From: Pyrenochaeta sp. MPI-SDFR-AT-0127
Lineage: Eukaryota; Ascomycota; Dothideomycetes; Pleosporales; Cucurbitariaceae
Direction: 5' to 3'
DNA length: 64,000 bases
Assembly: GCA_020747015.1 (NCBI GenBank)
Contig: JAGTJM010000011.1
Coordinates: 434,001 to 498,000, forward strand
Shown here: positions 55,290-64,000 of the stretch, in pieces
Layout: each line of letters opens with the position of its first letter
Position numbering within the stretch: position 1 is the first letter of the stretch
Position numbers and translations under genes: made by a program
The notes under the pieces: generated by a model
Databases searched by the model: none
Seen by the model: the letters and a program-made list of their open reading frames with translations, nothing else
Told to the model about the DNA's origin: nothing

Positions 55290-56663
55290 TCACAGACCCA
55301 TGTTGCCAAACGTAATCTGCTTCTTCGTTAAACCTTGATAAATCTCATCCAAGACGCCTCGCTTCCTTTTCTTTCCATCCTTGTCCTCACGCTCCTGCTC
55401 CTCCTCTTCATCCAGCTCTGCATCTTCTTCCGTACGTGGTTTCCAACTTGCTATACTGCCATCTGCGTGAGCAGAGTACATTTCCACATCATGCGCTCGC
55501 CAGGCTAGAGAAGTGATTCTATCTTTGGTGTTGCGCTGGCCTTTGGCCACTGGTTGCGAGTTGTGGGTATTCTGTTGGGGTTGCTGACGTTTAAGCCGTC
55601 GGAAGAGTTTGCCATCGAAGAGTTCGTAGGCTAGGATCTCATTGTCATTGGGATAGAAGATGACATCTGCAGCAGGCTGAAAGTTCTCCACAGGTGGCAA
55701 GACGGGGGTCCGAGGTGCGAGACCAGAGTTCTTGACCATTGGGCCAAAGTTTGCCAATGTATTGGCGAGGGTGTCTGTATCCCAGACGCGGATTCGCTGG
55801 TCGTGCCCGCAGGTGACAAGGTGTCGACCATCTTCGGTCCAAACAATGCCGTTCACGGGCCCTCTATGTGCTTGTCCGCGAGTAGAGTTGCGCGAGAATG
55901 AAGATGAAGGCTTGCCACGAACACCGATGGAGTCCTCCAAGTCGAGGATTCCCAGTTCACCTACGCTACGGCGTACATCCCAGAAGCGAACGCTGCCATC
56001 TGTCGCACCGCTAACGAGAATGTGTTCGCGGACTGGGCTCCAGGCTGTGGAGAGGATGGCGCCTGAGTGGCCTGCAAGACTATGTGTATTTGCGCCTGAG
56101 CGCAAGTCTACGAGGCGTACATTCGGATGCTGGCTTGCACATGCAACGAGAAGATGCGATGCAATGGGCGATAAAGCAATATTGTATACAACCGAATCGA
56201 GGTCAAACGAGGCGGACGGCGTAAGTGTTTCGCTTGAGTAGACTTTGACCGTGTGATCGTACGACGACGTGAGGAAAGCTAGGGAATCGAATGGATAGAA
56301 CTGAAGCTGCGTAATGCCCAACTTGTGCTCTTCTGTAGTCTTGTTGACCGCCGACAACGGCAAGTATGTCTCCCCCGCCTCAGTTGGAATTGTCTGCGCT
56401 TCGAGATCCCAAATTGCGATCGAACTGTCCGCGCCGCCCGAGAGAAGATATCTTCCTTCGAATTTGTCGATCGTAAGCGCATTCACACCTGACACATGCG
56501 CTGGGATGCGCTCATGTGGGTCGTCATTAGAGGGCAGATGCTGGCTAAAGTTCAAGGTAGTGGAGGGTTGCAGCGCGTAGCTGAGGCGCGATGCGGTGGC
56601 ACGCCTGAGAACATTGTTCGAGACGAGGCCGTAAGCGCGGTCGAGCAGGTGTTGGGTGTGCAT
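55290..56663 (-). CDS. RAD28: WD40 protein, Cockayne syndrome A homologue (CSA/ERCC8, Rad28/Ckn1)
   Basis: Single exon, 457 residues. The N-terminus 'VSGVNALTIDKFEGRYLLSGGADSSIAIWDLE' matches the CSA/ERCC8 pattern, including the GRYLLSGG block. WD repeats follow: 'EHKLGITQLQFYPFD', 'GHSGAILSTAWSP', 'AHRGPVNGIVWTEDGRHLVTCGHDQRIRVWD' and a last divergent one. The C-terminus is acidic then basic ('EDKDGKKRKRGVLDE'), with an ending that looks conserved ('LTKKQITFGNMGL'). CSA is the substrate receptor of a CRL4 ubiquitin ligase that acts in transcription-coupled DNA repair. The start codon lies 82 nt from that of the next divergent gene. Confidence 0.85.
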   Translation of the reverse strand: MHTQHLLDRAYGLVSNNVLRRATASRLSYALQPSTTLNFSQHLPSNDDPHERIPAHVSGVNALTIDKFEGRYLLSGGADSSIAIWDLEAQTIPTEAGETYLPLSAVNKTTEEHKLGITQLQFYPFDSLAFLTSSYDHTVKVYSSETLTPSASFDLDSVVYNIALSPIASHLLVACASQHPNVRLVDLRSGANTHSLAGHSGAILSTAWSPVREHILVSGATDGSVRFWDVRRSVGELGILDLEDSIGVRGKPSSSFSRNSTRGQAHRGPVNGIVWTEDGRHLVTCGHDQRIRVWDTDTLANTLANFGPMVKNSGLAPRTPVLPPVENFQPAADVIFYPNDNEILAYELFDGKLFRRLKRQQPQQNTHNSQPVAKGQRNTKDRITSLAWRAHDVEMYSAHADGSIASWKPRTEEDAELDEEEEQEREDKDGKKRKRGVLDEIYQGLTKKQITFGNMGL

Positions 56664-56745
56664 ATGCGACTACATGCTTCGTTGTGTGACGTGAGAGCGA
56701 GCTGACTACTATGACGTTGTAGCCTGGAGTGAAAGCTATGGCCAT

Positions 56746-57557
56746 GTGTATGTAAGGCGTTCGCCTGGTGGTAGCTTAGACTCGCAAGCCAACTCGCTCT
56801 CAACGCCTCACCAAGCTATGATCAGGCAAAGAAAATATTACGGCGAGTTTACAAACCCGCCTTCAAATTCATCTAGCAGCGATGAAAGTGCGCTCTCTAC
56901 AGTACCGTCGAAGCGTAAAGCCAATGTTTATGACGCAGTAGCGGGTAAATATTATAATGCCCCAGTCGAGCATCGAGAACTAATCGTGCCAAAGGGAGGG
57001 TCACTCAAGCTGGACTTATTGGGAACGTTGCGGACGTCAAAGGGTCTAAGCAGCCACTGCGCCCAGATGAAGTCCTCTTCAAGCAAGCTCATGCGCCAAT
57101 TCGATATGAGGAGACAGATTACTATTATGCTCATACTCGTCTTCCCGCTGATCAGCATCTACCTAGTGGTGACTTACTGAGTGCTCTCCACGCTTACATC
57201 TCTAAGCTGTTCTCAAAGACTGGGGAGCCGGGGAGTCACGGCGCCTTCAGGTGCATGGATGAAACTGCGCTTATTGCTTTCGGGATCTTAATGGAAGAAA
57301 CTGCGAGAGAGGTGTTGGGTGAGACAGGTGATCTAGCGTTCACTGAGGCAGCTGACGAGGACGAGGAGCGGATCCTTATGGAGAACGATGATGATGAGGA
57401 GGACGAGGAAGACGTGGAAGACGTGGAAGAAGAGGAGGACGAGGAAAAAGAAGAGAAACTTTCAAAAAAGACCGCATCGAGGACTGGGGCGGGGCATGCA
57501 GAGCCATGGTCATCCTCTGATGATGGGTCGCGATATGCCACAGAAGAGTCGGACTAA
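56746..57557 (+). CDS. Conserved-looking acidic-tailed protein, unknown function
   Basis: Exons 56746-56944 and 56995-57557 with a 50-nt intron (GTAAAT donor, CTAAT branch) that changes frame; 253 residues. Without this intron the reading frame stops, so the gene would look like two fragments. The N-terminal third is polar and basic ('MIRQRKYYGEF', 'SKRKANVYDAVAG'). The middle is helical ('RPDEVLFKQAHAPIRYEETD', 'LLSALHAYISKLF', 'DETALIAFGILMEETAREVLG'). The last 80 residues are a Glu/Asp-rich tail ending in 'DDGSRYATEESD'. Such acidic tails occur in chromatin and nucleolar proteins. I do not recognise the family. A start at the internal Met (56818) is also possible. Confidence 0.65.
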
Positions 57558-57847
57558 AATGAACAACGGGAAAATGACTTTATATGTAAAGATTACCCAA
57601 GGGTCGCTTTCCAATCTTGTGACAAGAAGACATAGGCATAGATGACCTTCCTGAAGAGCGTTGCGATTTTTCTCGGGTCGACGGGCGCGACTTCTTCCTT
57701 AAGGTCACTGGCTTGGCCTACACTTGTCTGGGAAGGCACCCACAGCAAACACTTCAACATCACCCGCGAACGTATCGTTTCACTCGTTGCATGTTTCTGC
57801 CGCCTGGCCACTGCTAGAATCCCTTTTCTGCTGGTATCTACACTAGC

Positions 57848-58604
57848 ATGGTAGGGTTGCCCACCGCTGTTGCATGTACAGCTACTAACTTTAGAACAGG
57901 CTCCAAAAACTCAAACCAACGCACAAAAGGCGGCTACAATCCTTGCATGGTTTCATCGAACTGCCCAAGCGCACAGCATTAAAGAGCTCGAGAAATCGCT
58001 ACCACAAGTCTCAGGTATTAGTGGCATGCAGGTCAAGGACTATCTCCAATCCCTTTCAGACGAGAACAAGATTCGAGTTGAGAAAATCGGCAGCGGTAAC
58101 TGGTACTGGAGCTTCCCGAGCGACGAGAAGAAGGCCAAGCAAGCTGCGCTCGAGAAGGCGCAAGAAGAGCATTGCAAAGCCGACAACGTTATCGTCGAGC
58201 TTCAAGCGAAAGTAGGCCAGGCAGAGGCTGTGCGTACTGAAGATGAGGAAATGCTCATGGGAACCGGTTAGTACAGTATGGCTATTATAACAACTTGTGC
58301 TAATAGTGAAGGCGGTGATCGCAAAACTCTTATTTCAAAGCATGCAATCTTGGCCATGGATGTCGAGAAACTTCGAACCGAGCTAGCTGCATATAGCGAG
58401 CATGACCCAATTGAGCTGGAGAAGAAGGCTACTGAAACGCATCAATCCAAGGTAACTGCCGAAAAATACTCTGATCAGATTCTCACGATGGAGGGATGGC
58501 TCAAAGACCAGATGGGTGGCGACAAGGAGGCGATACTCTCTATGCTGAAGATGCTCTACAATGATGAATTCGACGAGGAAGAGCAAGGACTACGAGAGCT
58601 TTGA
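57848..58604 (+). CDS. MND1: Meiotic recombination protein Mnd1
   Basis: 220 residues, the usual Mnd1 length, from exons 57848-57850, 57900-58266 and 58312-58604. The first coding exon is just the ATG: removing a 49-nt intron gives 'MAPKTQTNAQKAATILAWFH', the family's start. The winged-helix part is 'LEKSLPQVSGISGMQVKDYL' and 'IRVEKIGSGNWYWSFPSDEK', followed by a coiled coil ('KKAKQAALEKAQEEHCKADN', 'LRTELAAYSEHDP') and C-terminal helices 'EGWLKDQMGGDKEAILSML'. Mnd1 pairs with Hop2 and helps Dmc1/Rad51 strand invasion in meiosis. The second intron uses an internal AAG acceptor at 58311; a TAG at 58306 would shift the frame. Confidence 0.92.
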
Positions 58605-59134
58605 CAATGTGTGAGTACTACTTGAGGATTCTTCAATGTGGGTCACATTTTGGCAATGTGTGAAGAGCTTAAGGAGTCAGATAGTTGTACGCGAGGATAT
58701 GTCGAATGAGGGCGTTGCCAGATGTGAGGTTGAAATAAAGATCATTCGAAGGAAAAGGGCCGAGATATGTAAGCCATAGAACGAGCTATGCATAGCTCAA
58801 TCATTTCGAATCATATGCTCAGCCACTCTTCGTACCTTCAGAGCGGCGCCTGAGTCACTGTCTGGATGACTGTTTCGATGCTGTGCCAGACGAGGTGAGG
58901 CTCTGTGGCTCCGCCGGGGTGCACGGGCAGCTTTCATTCGCTTCCGGAACAGCGTCACATCATCATCTTTCACAAACGGCCGCCGGTCGACTGCCTTAAA
59001 TAAAAGGTTTCGCCGGCCTCCGCTTATCTCTCCCATTCACAATTTGACCTTATCGACGTCCGCCTCCTTATGTCCATCTAGCAATACCGACTTCGAGTAC
59101 ATAGCAACGAGAAGGACATATTCTTAACCCCGCG
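58605..59134. other. Intergenic region, promoter of the RING E3 gene
   Basis: 530 nt between MND1 and the next + strand gene. Apart from an AATAAA near the MND1 end, no feature is supported. Confidence 0.5.
58734..58739 (+). terminator. Polyadenylation-signal-like AATAAA
   Basis: The hexamer lies 130 nt after the MND1 stop, on the coding strand, a normal position for a 3'-end signal. Confidence 0.35.
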
Positions 59135-61606
59135 ATGGCTTCAACTGGAAATCTTGGCGTTTCTACTGGGGCCCAAGAAAACTCACAGGTGCCAGCAAGT
59201 CCGCAACGACGTGGAGGAAGAGGCCGAGGACGTGGGAGAGGAGCGCATACTGGTTCTGAGGACACACACGAGCACAACGGCTCGAGAGGCAGAGGTCGAG
59301 GCGGCTTCCCACCCCGTGGGCGCGGCCGTGGGAACAGGGACGCCACAGGCGGTCGCAGTGGGCATGCCCTCGAGAAAGGCAAAGCGCCAGTAGGAGAAAA
59401 AGAGGGAGAGAGCCAAGCTCCAACAGGAGTCGCAAAGCCAACCCTCCAGCAGTCAGACAACGAAAACCCAGACGCCGAAGTTTGCTTCATTTGCGCCTCG
59501 CCCGTGCGGCACACCGCAGTCGCACCATGTAACCACCGTACCTGCCATATCTGCTCTATCCGCATGAGAGCGCTGTACAAGACCAAGGCATGCGCGCATT
59601 GTAGGACCGAGTCAGACCATGTCATCCTCACAGACAATGCCGAGAAAAAATATGAGGATTTTTCTGCAACCGACTTTTTCAAGTCGGATGACAACCTCGG
59701 CATACATTTTGAGAATCCAGGTGTTTTTGATGATACACGGTTGTTGTTGCAATACAATTGCCCGGATAGCGAATGTGACGTTGCCTGCTTGGGGTGGCCA
59801 GACCTGCATCGCCATGTCAAGACAGCGCATGGCGAGGTGATGTGGTAAGTGCTACTCACCTCCCTTTGATTCCTATCCTTGCCAGCGTACAGCGGGAAGT
59901 ACCACCATGAACCTGCACTAACGACCAATAGCGACCTCTGTACAAGAAACAAGAAAGTCTTCACACACGAACATGAGCTCTTCACCCACGCTGAGCTGCG
60001 GAAACATCAAAAGTTTGGCGATGATAATCCCGGTGCGATCGATCAAAGCGGTTTCAAGGGACACCCGGAATGTGGATTTTGTCGGGAGCGTTTCTACGGA
60101 GATGACGAGCTCTATTCGCATTGCCGAGATAAACACGAACGCTGTCACATATGCGATCGCCGTGATTCGAGCAGGAAGCAACAGTACTATGTCAATTATG
60201 ATGCGCTTGAGGTGCATTTTCGAAAGGACCACTTCTTATGTCCGGATCGCGAATGTCTGGAAAAGAAGTTTGTCGTATTCGACTCTGAGATGGATCTGAA
60301 GGGGCACCAGATCGAGACGCATCCCAACGGCCTCACAAAAGACGCGCTACGAGATGCACGTCGAGTAGATATGTCTGGGTTCCAGTTCCGAGCGCCCCAC
60401 GAACAAGAAAGCCGGCGGGATGACCGAAGACGAGACGGCGGCAGAGGACGTGGTAGAGGCCGAGATCCGAATGCGGAACCACTTCCTGCTTCATCTGCCC
60501 AGCCAATGAGCAGAGCCGAGCTCGCATATCAGCGACAAGTAGAAGCTCAGAACTCAACGTCTGTAACAGGGCGAGCCTTTGGCGGCCAGCTCTCTGCTCC
60601 TACACCGGGCGAAGCATTTGCTGCCAGGCCTCGGCCTAGTAGCTCTGAGCCGACGACTATAACTGCCCCCCGGCCACCAAATAACGCAGCGGCGAGTAAT
60701 GTCACAAACAACTTAAGCCAGCTGAATATTAACGCACAACCAACGAGCTCTACACCACAAACCCCTCAGGAGCAAGCCCGGCTCCTTCGACACAATGCTG
60801 TTGTTGAGCGCGCCTCTAACATGCTGCGCAACAACGAACCGAAACTGGCGGAGTTTCGGACGCAAATATCAGCATATCGCACCTCCAAGGTATCAGCGAC
60901 TCAGCTCATCGATGGGTTCTTCACTCTGTTTGAAACGGACTCGAAGGAGCTAGGGAAGCTCGTTAAGGAATTAGCAGATATATTTGAGATTCCTGCCAAA
61001 CGCGAAGGGCTTCTGAAGGCATGGAACGACTGGAAGGCCATCAACGAGGACTACCCAACGCTACCTGGCGGGCGTGTGCCAAATGGTGAATCTACAGCTC
61101 ATGGAGGCTCCAGGGTGCTGAAGTTGAAAAGCTCAACTGCGCAGTCGTCACGATCATCCGCGAACCGACAGGCTAGCTGGTCCACAACATCGTCGAGCAA
61201 TCCCTTCCCTGCTCTGCCTGCGCCTTCATCGGGTCGCGTCGGAGCAAAGCCAGGACAAACTCCTTGGGCCTCGTCCTCGTCCTCGACGGCAGGCGCACGC
61301 GCGTCACCTATGCCGTCCCGCCCCACTCCATCGTCCGATGTGAATAAGAAGAGCAACCTAGGAGATGCCTTTCCAGCACTTCCGGCAGCAGCCAAGCCGA
61401 CAAGTACTATCTTCAGTCCCGGCTACACGGGACTCGGGCTACGGCGAGACAACAGTGGGCGCAACACGCCAGTGAGCAACGCCTGGGGAGGGGCTTCTGG
61501 GGCGAACAGCGGCACAACGACGCCGGCAGCAGAGGACGAAAGTGCCGTAGGAAAGAAGAAGGGGGGCAACAAGAACAAGAAGCAGACGCTGTTCCAATGG
61601 GGATAA
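59135..61606 (+). CDS. HEL2: RING-type E3 ubiquitin ligase Hel2/ZNF598, collided-ribosome sensor
   Basis: 794 residues from exons 59135-59844 and 59932-61606 (87-nt intron). The N-terminus is rich in RG/RGG repeats. The RING at about 117-157 has 'CFICASPVRHTAVAPCNHRT', then 'CHICSIRM' and 'CAHC'. C2H2-type zinc fingers follow: 'CPDSECDVACLGWPDLHRHV', 'CDLC' across the splice, 'CGFCRERFYGDDELYSHCRDKH', 'CHICDRR', and 'CPDRECLEKKFVVFDSEMDL'. The C-terminal half is disordered with a second RG cluster and Ser/Pro stretches, ending 'KKKGGNKNKKQTLFQWG'. Hel2 ubiquitinates small-subunit proteins on stalled ribosomes and starts ribosome quality control. The zinc-finger set and ending support the family. 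Confidence 0.93.
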
Positions 61607-62185
61607 GTCATTGGTTAGCGAAACATGGGTTCACAAGAATTCTACGCGCGCTGTATGGATTGACGGGAAAAAGGATGGGGGCCATGGTCGTTGCGAAAGG
61701 GTGATGACATTCAGGCAAATTGTGGCTGGCCGGCTAGCTTTGGAAGCCAATGCCTGGCCTGGGACCAGAAAGTGGTGTGACGAGGATGTCAGGAGTGAGG
61801 TTGGGTCGCCATGGCCATGTTGGACAACGAGGTGTATGTGTAAAGTTACCCAGCAAGATTTGGCAGGTATGCAAATGTACTACAGTATCATGGGGGGTCA
61901 GGTACATGACGCACAGGATGATGAAGGGCTGCAGGCGGTTGGCCTGGCTACGCCACCAACCAAGGCGGCGGTATCGCGCGTTAGCTCCCGCGACCCTTGC
62001 TGTGGGTGGGACGGGGTGGAATCGGACGCGCAGCGGGGGGCTTGGGACGGTTGGGGAGGGCTGTAACTTTGCAATGAGAGCACGAGAGATTGAAAGCGAA
62101 GTGCTGCCACTGATGGGGCCTGAGATGGGGCGAAGCATTGGCTGCTCACTAGCCTTTGCTCTGTGTGCCGTGGTAGTCTACGTCC

Positions 62186-62186
<1 letters not shown>

Positions 62187-62222
<36 letters not shown>
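62187..62222 (+). repeat. (GT)18 dinucleotide microsatellite
   Basis: 36 nt of uninterrupted GT followed by GTGGG. It lies about 590 nt before the velB ATG. Such runs vary in length between strains and can form Z-DNA-prone tracts. Confidence 0.97.
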
Positions 62223-62227
<5 letters not shown>

Positions 62228-62592
62228 CCAAAGCTCTTTATCCAGCCAGTTTCCGCATTGCAGCTGGGCCATCTTGTCCGTTTTCGCTTCGCCCTTCTTT
62301 TCTTTCACAGACAGGACTGCCCTTGCATCTCAACCTCGCCGCTGCTGCCAGGTCCGGGTACTACGCCCAGTGCGACGGCTAGCGTTTATTCTGGTCGCAG
62401 GCCGTGTCGTCTTTGAGACGAGCCGAGCACACGAAGCCGCTGGCCTCTTTGTCCACCCACCAGGCAATTTCCGAGTCCCCGCAACCGCCGGCGCGACTCG
62501 CGACTCCCACCCCTCCAACGCGACAGCTCGCCGCCCGCGCTTCAAGTGCACCGCAGCGCCCGCAGCGACTTCTGGCCAAGCAGCCCCTCTGA

Positions 62593-62712
62593 ATGCGACT
62601 CGTCTGGCCAGCTCCACGCCCACTGCGCTCCCCCAAGACACCACTCTCCGCAGCAGTCTTCCCCCCGCCATCTCTTCAGCCATCGGCCCTTGGAGCCTTC
62701 ACATCGGCGTGA
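62593..62712 (+). other. Possible upstream ORF in the velB leader
   Basis: ATG at 62593, in-frame TGA at 62710-62712, 39 codons, ending 95 nt before the velB ATG, with no further ATG in between. If the transcript starts upstream of it, it could dampen VelB translation. The transcription start is unknown. Confidence 0.35.
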
Positions 62713-62807
62713 CCGACCGCGCAGTAGCCCTACACCTAGCCTCAGCATCGCCGCGCCTCTGCAGCGATCGCCCGTCAGCACCGCCGAGCGCCTCACTAAT
62801 CGCCATC

Positions 62808-64000
62808 ATGTATTCACATTCCCGTCAAGCGAATCAATATCCAGTTGCTGCCCCGCAGCCGCCCAGGCCCGACGGTGCACCGCTACCTCCCCCAGTGCAT
62901 CTCCACGACTCCAGCAGCATGATGCATCTGCAACCCCAATCGCTGCCACCACATGCCCAGCAGCAGCAGCAGCAGCAGCAGCACCCACAACCACCCCAGC
63001 AAACCCCATCATCGAATGGCTTGACCTACCATGTCGGCGACAATCCCGGCGACTTCGTCGGTCAAAGAGAAGGCAGGACGTACAGGTAGGATGCACCGTC
63101 TGCGTCACAGTTCCCCAGCTTCCCGCTCACAGATTCCAGGTTGCGCTTCGAGCAGCAGCCCGTCAGGGCCCGCATGTGCGGGTTTGGCGACAAGGTAAGA
63201 CAGTTCACTCATCTGCCCCATCATGTTGGTGCTGCAACTGAGACATGTGGCCAATGACAGGACCGCCGCCCCATTACTCCACCTCCTTGCATTCGACTGA
63301 TTGTGTGCGACTCCAAAACGGGCCAGGAAATTGACTTCAACGACGTCGACAGCACCTTCTTCGTCCTCTCGGTCGATCTATGGCATGAGGATACCTCACG
63401 CGCTGTCAACCTGGTGCGACACAGCAGTGCCGCCCCCACCGTTTCCATATCCAGTAGTACTGTTACCTCATACCCTCCACCGCCAGAGCGCCCCATGTAC
63501 ATCCCAACGCCCATGGTCCCCCAGTACAACCAGTACGGACAGCCAATTCCACCACGAGCAGTAGATCCTTACAGCCACCCTTCAATGCCCCCCAACTACT
63601 ACGGCTCAGCACCAGGGAGCGCAGGATACCCACCATATGGGGCCGGGAGCGCCTATGGCCAAAACCCAGTCCAAATGCCTGTAGCGGTCGCGGCTCCACC
63701 AATCAATCAGAACCACACCCGGAACCTGATTGGAATGAACGCGGTTAATGCGTGCCGTCTTAACGATCCGGAAGGCAAGACAGGCTTCTGGTTTGTGCTC
63801 CAGGACTTGTCAGTGAGAACCGAGGGAACCTTTAGGTATGTACTTTCGAGCTCTAGATACCTTTGCTCTGACTGACAACCGTAGACTGAAAATCAGCATG
63901 TGCGATATTGGTACCGGTCAGGGCACGAATGCTGTTGTGTCAACCGGAAAATGTCCTATTCTTGCCAGCAGCTTCTCAGCCCCCTTCACGGTTTACTCGG
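62808..64000 (+). CDS. velB: Velvet-domain regulator VelB, 3' partial
   Basis: Exons 62808-63085, 63140-63194, 63261-63835 and 63885 onward; the gene runs off the right edge. The velvet domain opens across the first intron ('RTYRLRFEQQPVRARMCGFG') and continues 'KDRRPITPPPCIRLIVCDS' and 'FFVLSVDLWHED'. It is then broken by a Pro/Tyr-rich insert of about 100 residues and resumes at 'NLIGMNAVNACRLNDPEGKT' and 'GFWFVLQDLSVRTEGTFRL'. An insert splitting the domain is the hallmark of VelB. The N-terminus is Gln/Pro-rich with an eight-Gln run. VelB partners VeA and VosA in light-dependent control of development, spore maturation and secondary metabolism. Confidence 0.93.
62958..62981 (+). repeat. 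(CAG)8 coding triplet repeat in velB
   Basis: Eight CAG codons encode a poly-Gln run in the disordered VelB N-terminus. All are the same codon, so length change by slippage is likely. Confidence 0.95.

Larger units (their letters stand above)
61607..62807. other. Long leader/promoter region of velB
   Basis: 1.2 kb between HEL2 and the velvet gene start. It contains a GT microsatellite (62187-62222), a Pro-rich upstream ORF (62593-62712) and a CT/C-rich stretch in the last 400 nt. Long, uORF-bearing leaders are common for fungal developmental regulators. Confidence 0.5.

Noticed and set aside
62163..63089. 308-codon ORF crossing the GT repeat
   Set aside because: Its start would place a GT microsatellite in coding sequence; the velvet domain begins properly at 62808.

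Overview
The window is nuclear DNA of a filamentous ascomycete (Pezizomycotina). Genes are closely packed on both strands, and most carry short introns (about 42 to 116 nt) with GT...AG ends and CTAAC/CTAAT/CTGAC-like branch sites. Families typical of this group are present: velvet regulator VelB, a Mug190-type SMP/C2 protein, CYP51, and a Yor1-type ABCC pump. The CYP51 sequence and the F-box-like 'LPRELRDQIY' protein suggest Dothideomycetes, but that is an inference. I saw no rRNA, tRNA, CRISPR array or transposon. All exon joins were worked out by eye from reading frame, splice signals and family patterns.

Layout. 1-8 kb: partial SMP/C2 lipid-transfer protein, HAD hydrolase (-), ornithine aminotransferase. 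8-18.5 kb: Yor1-like ABC transporter, about 2 kb without genes, a small conserved single-pass membrane protein, another 1.7 kb gap, then a six-TM protein. 19-31 kb: hemerythrin-like protein, RSA4 (-), MSH4 in 14 exons, nitronate monooxygenase, the divergent RRS1/mS29 pair, ATG10 (-). 31-41 kb: FHA-domain checkpoint kinase, CYP51, and two convergent MFS transporters (Dal5-like and DHA2-like). 41-50 kb: a large protein with a PH-like N-terminal region and a C-terminal coiled coil, an F-box-like protein (-), a seven-TM protein (-), and a 2 kb gap. 50-58 kb: membrane-anchored histidine-phosphatase-like protein, protein methyltransferase (-), a disordered conserved protein, CSA/Rad28 WD40 protein (-), an acidic-tailed unknown, and MND1. 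59-64 kb: HEL2-type RING E3 ligase, and velB with a long leader, cut by the window edge.

Functional threads. Meiosis and DNA damage: MSH4, MND1, the FHA kinase, CSA, and possibly the 1106-residue protein at 41.9-45.2 kb, whose layout recalls meiotic axis proteins of the SYCP2/Red1 type. This protein is my best candidate for something undescribed. Ribosome production and quality control: RSA4, RRS1, mS29, HEL2. Transport and azole biology: Yor1-like pump, two MFS carriers, CYP51 with a Trp in its YGxG motif. These genes are not co-directional, so I do not see an operon-like or secondary-metabolite cluster.
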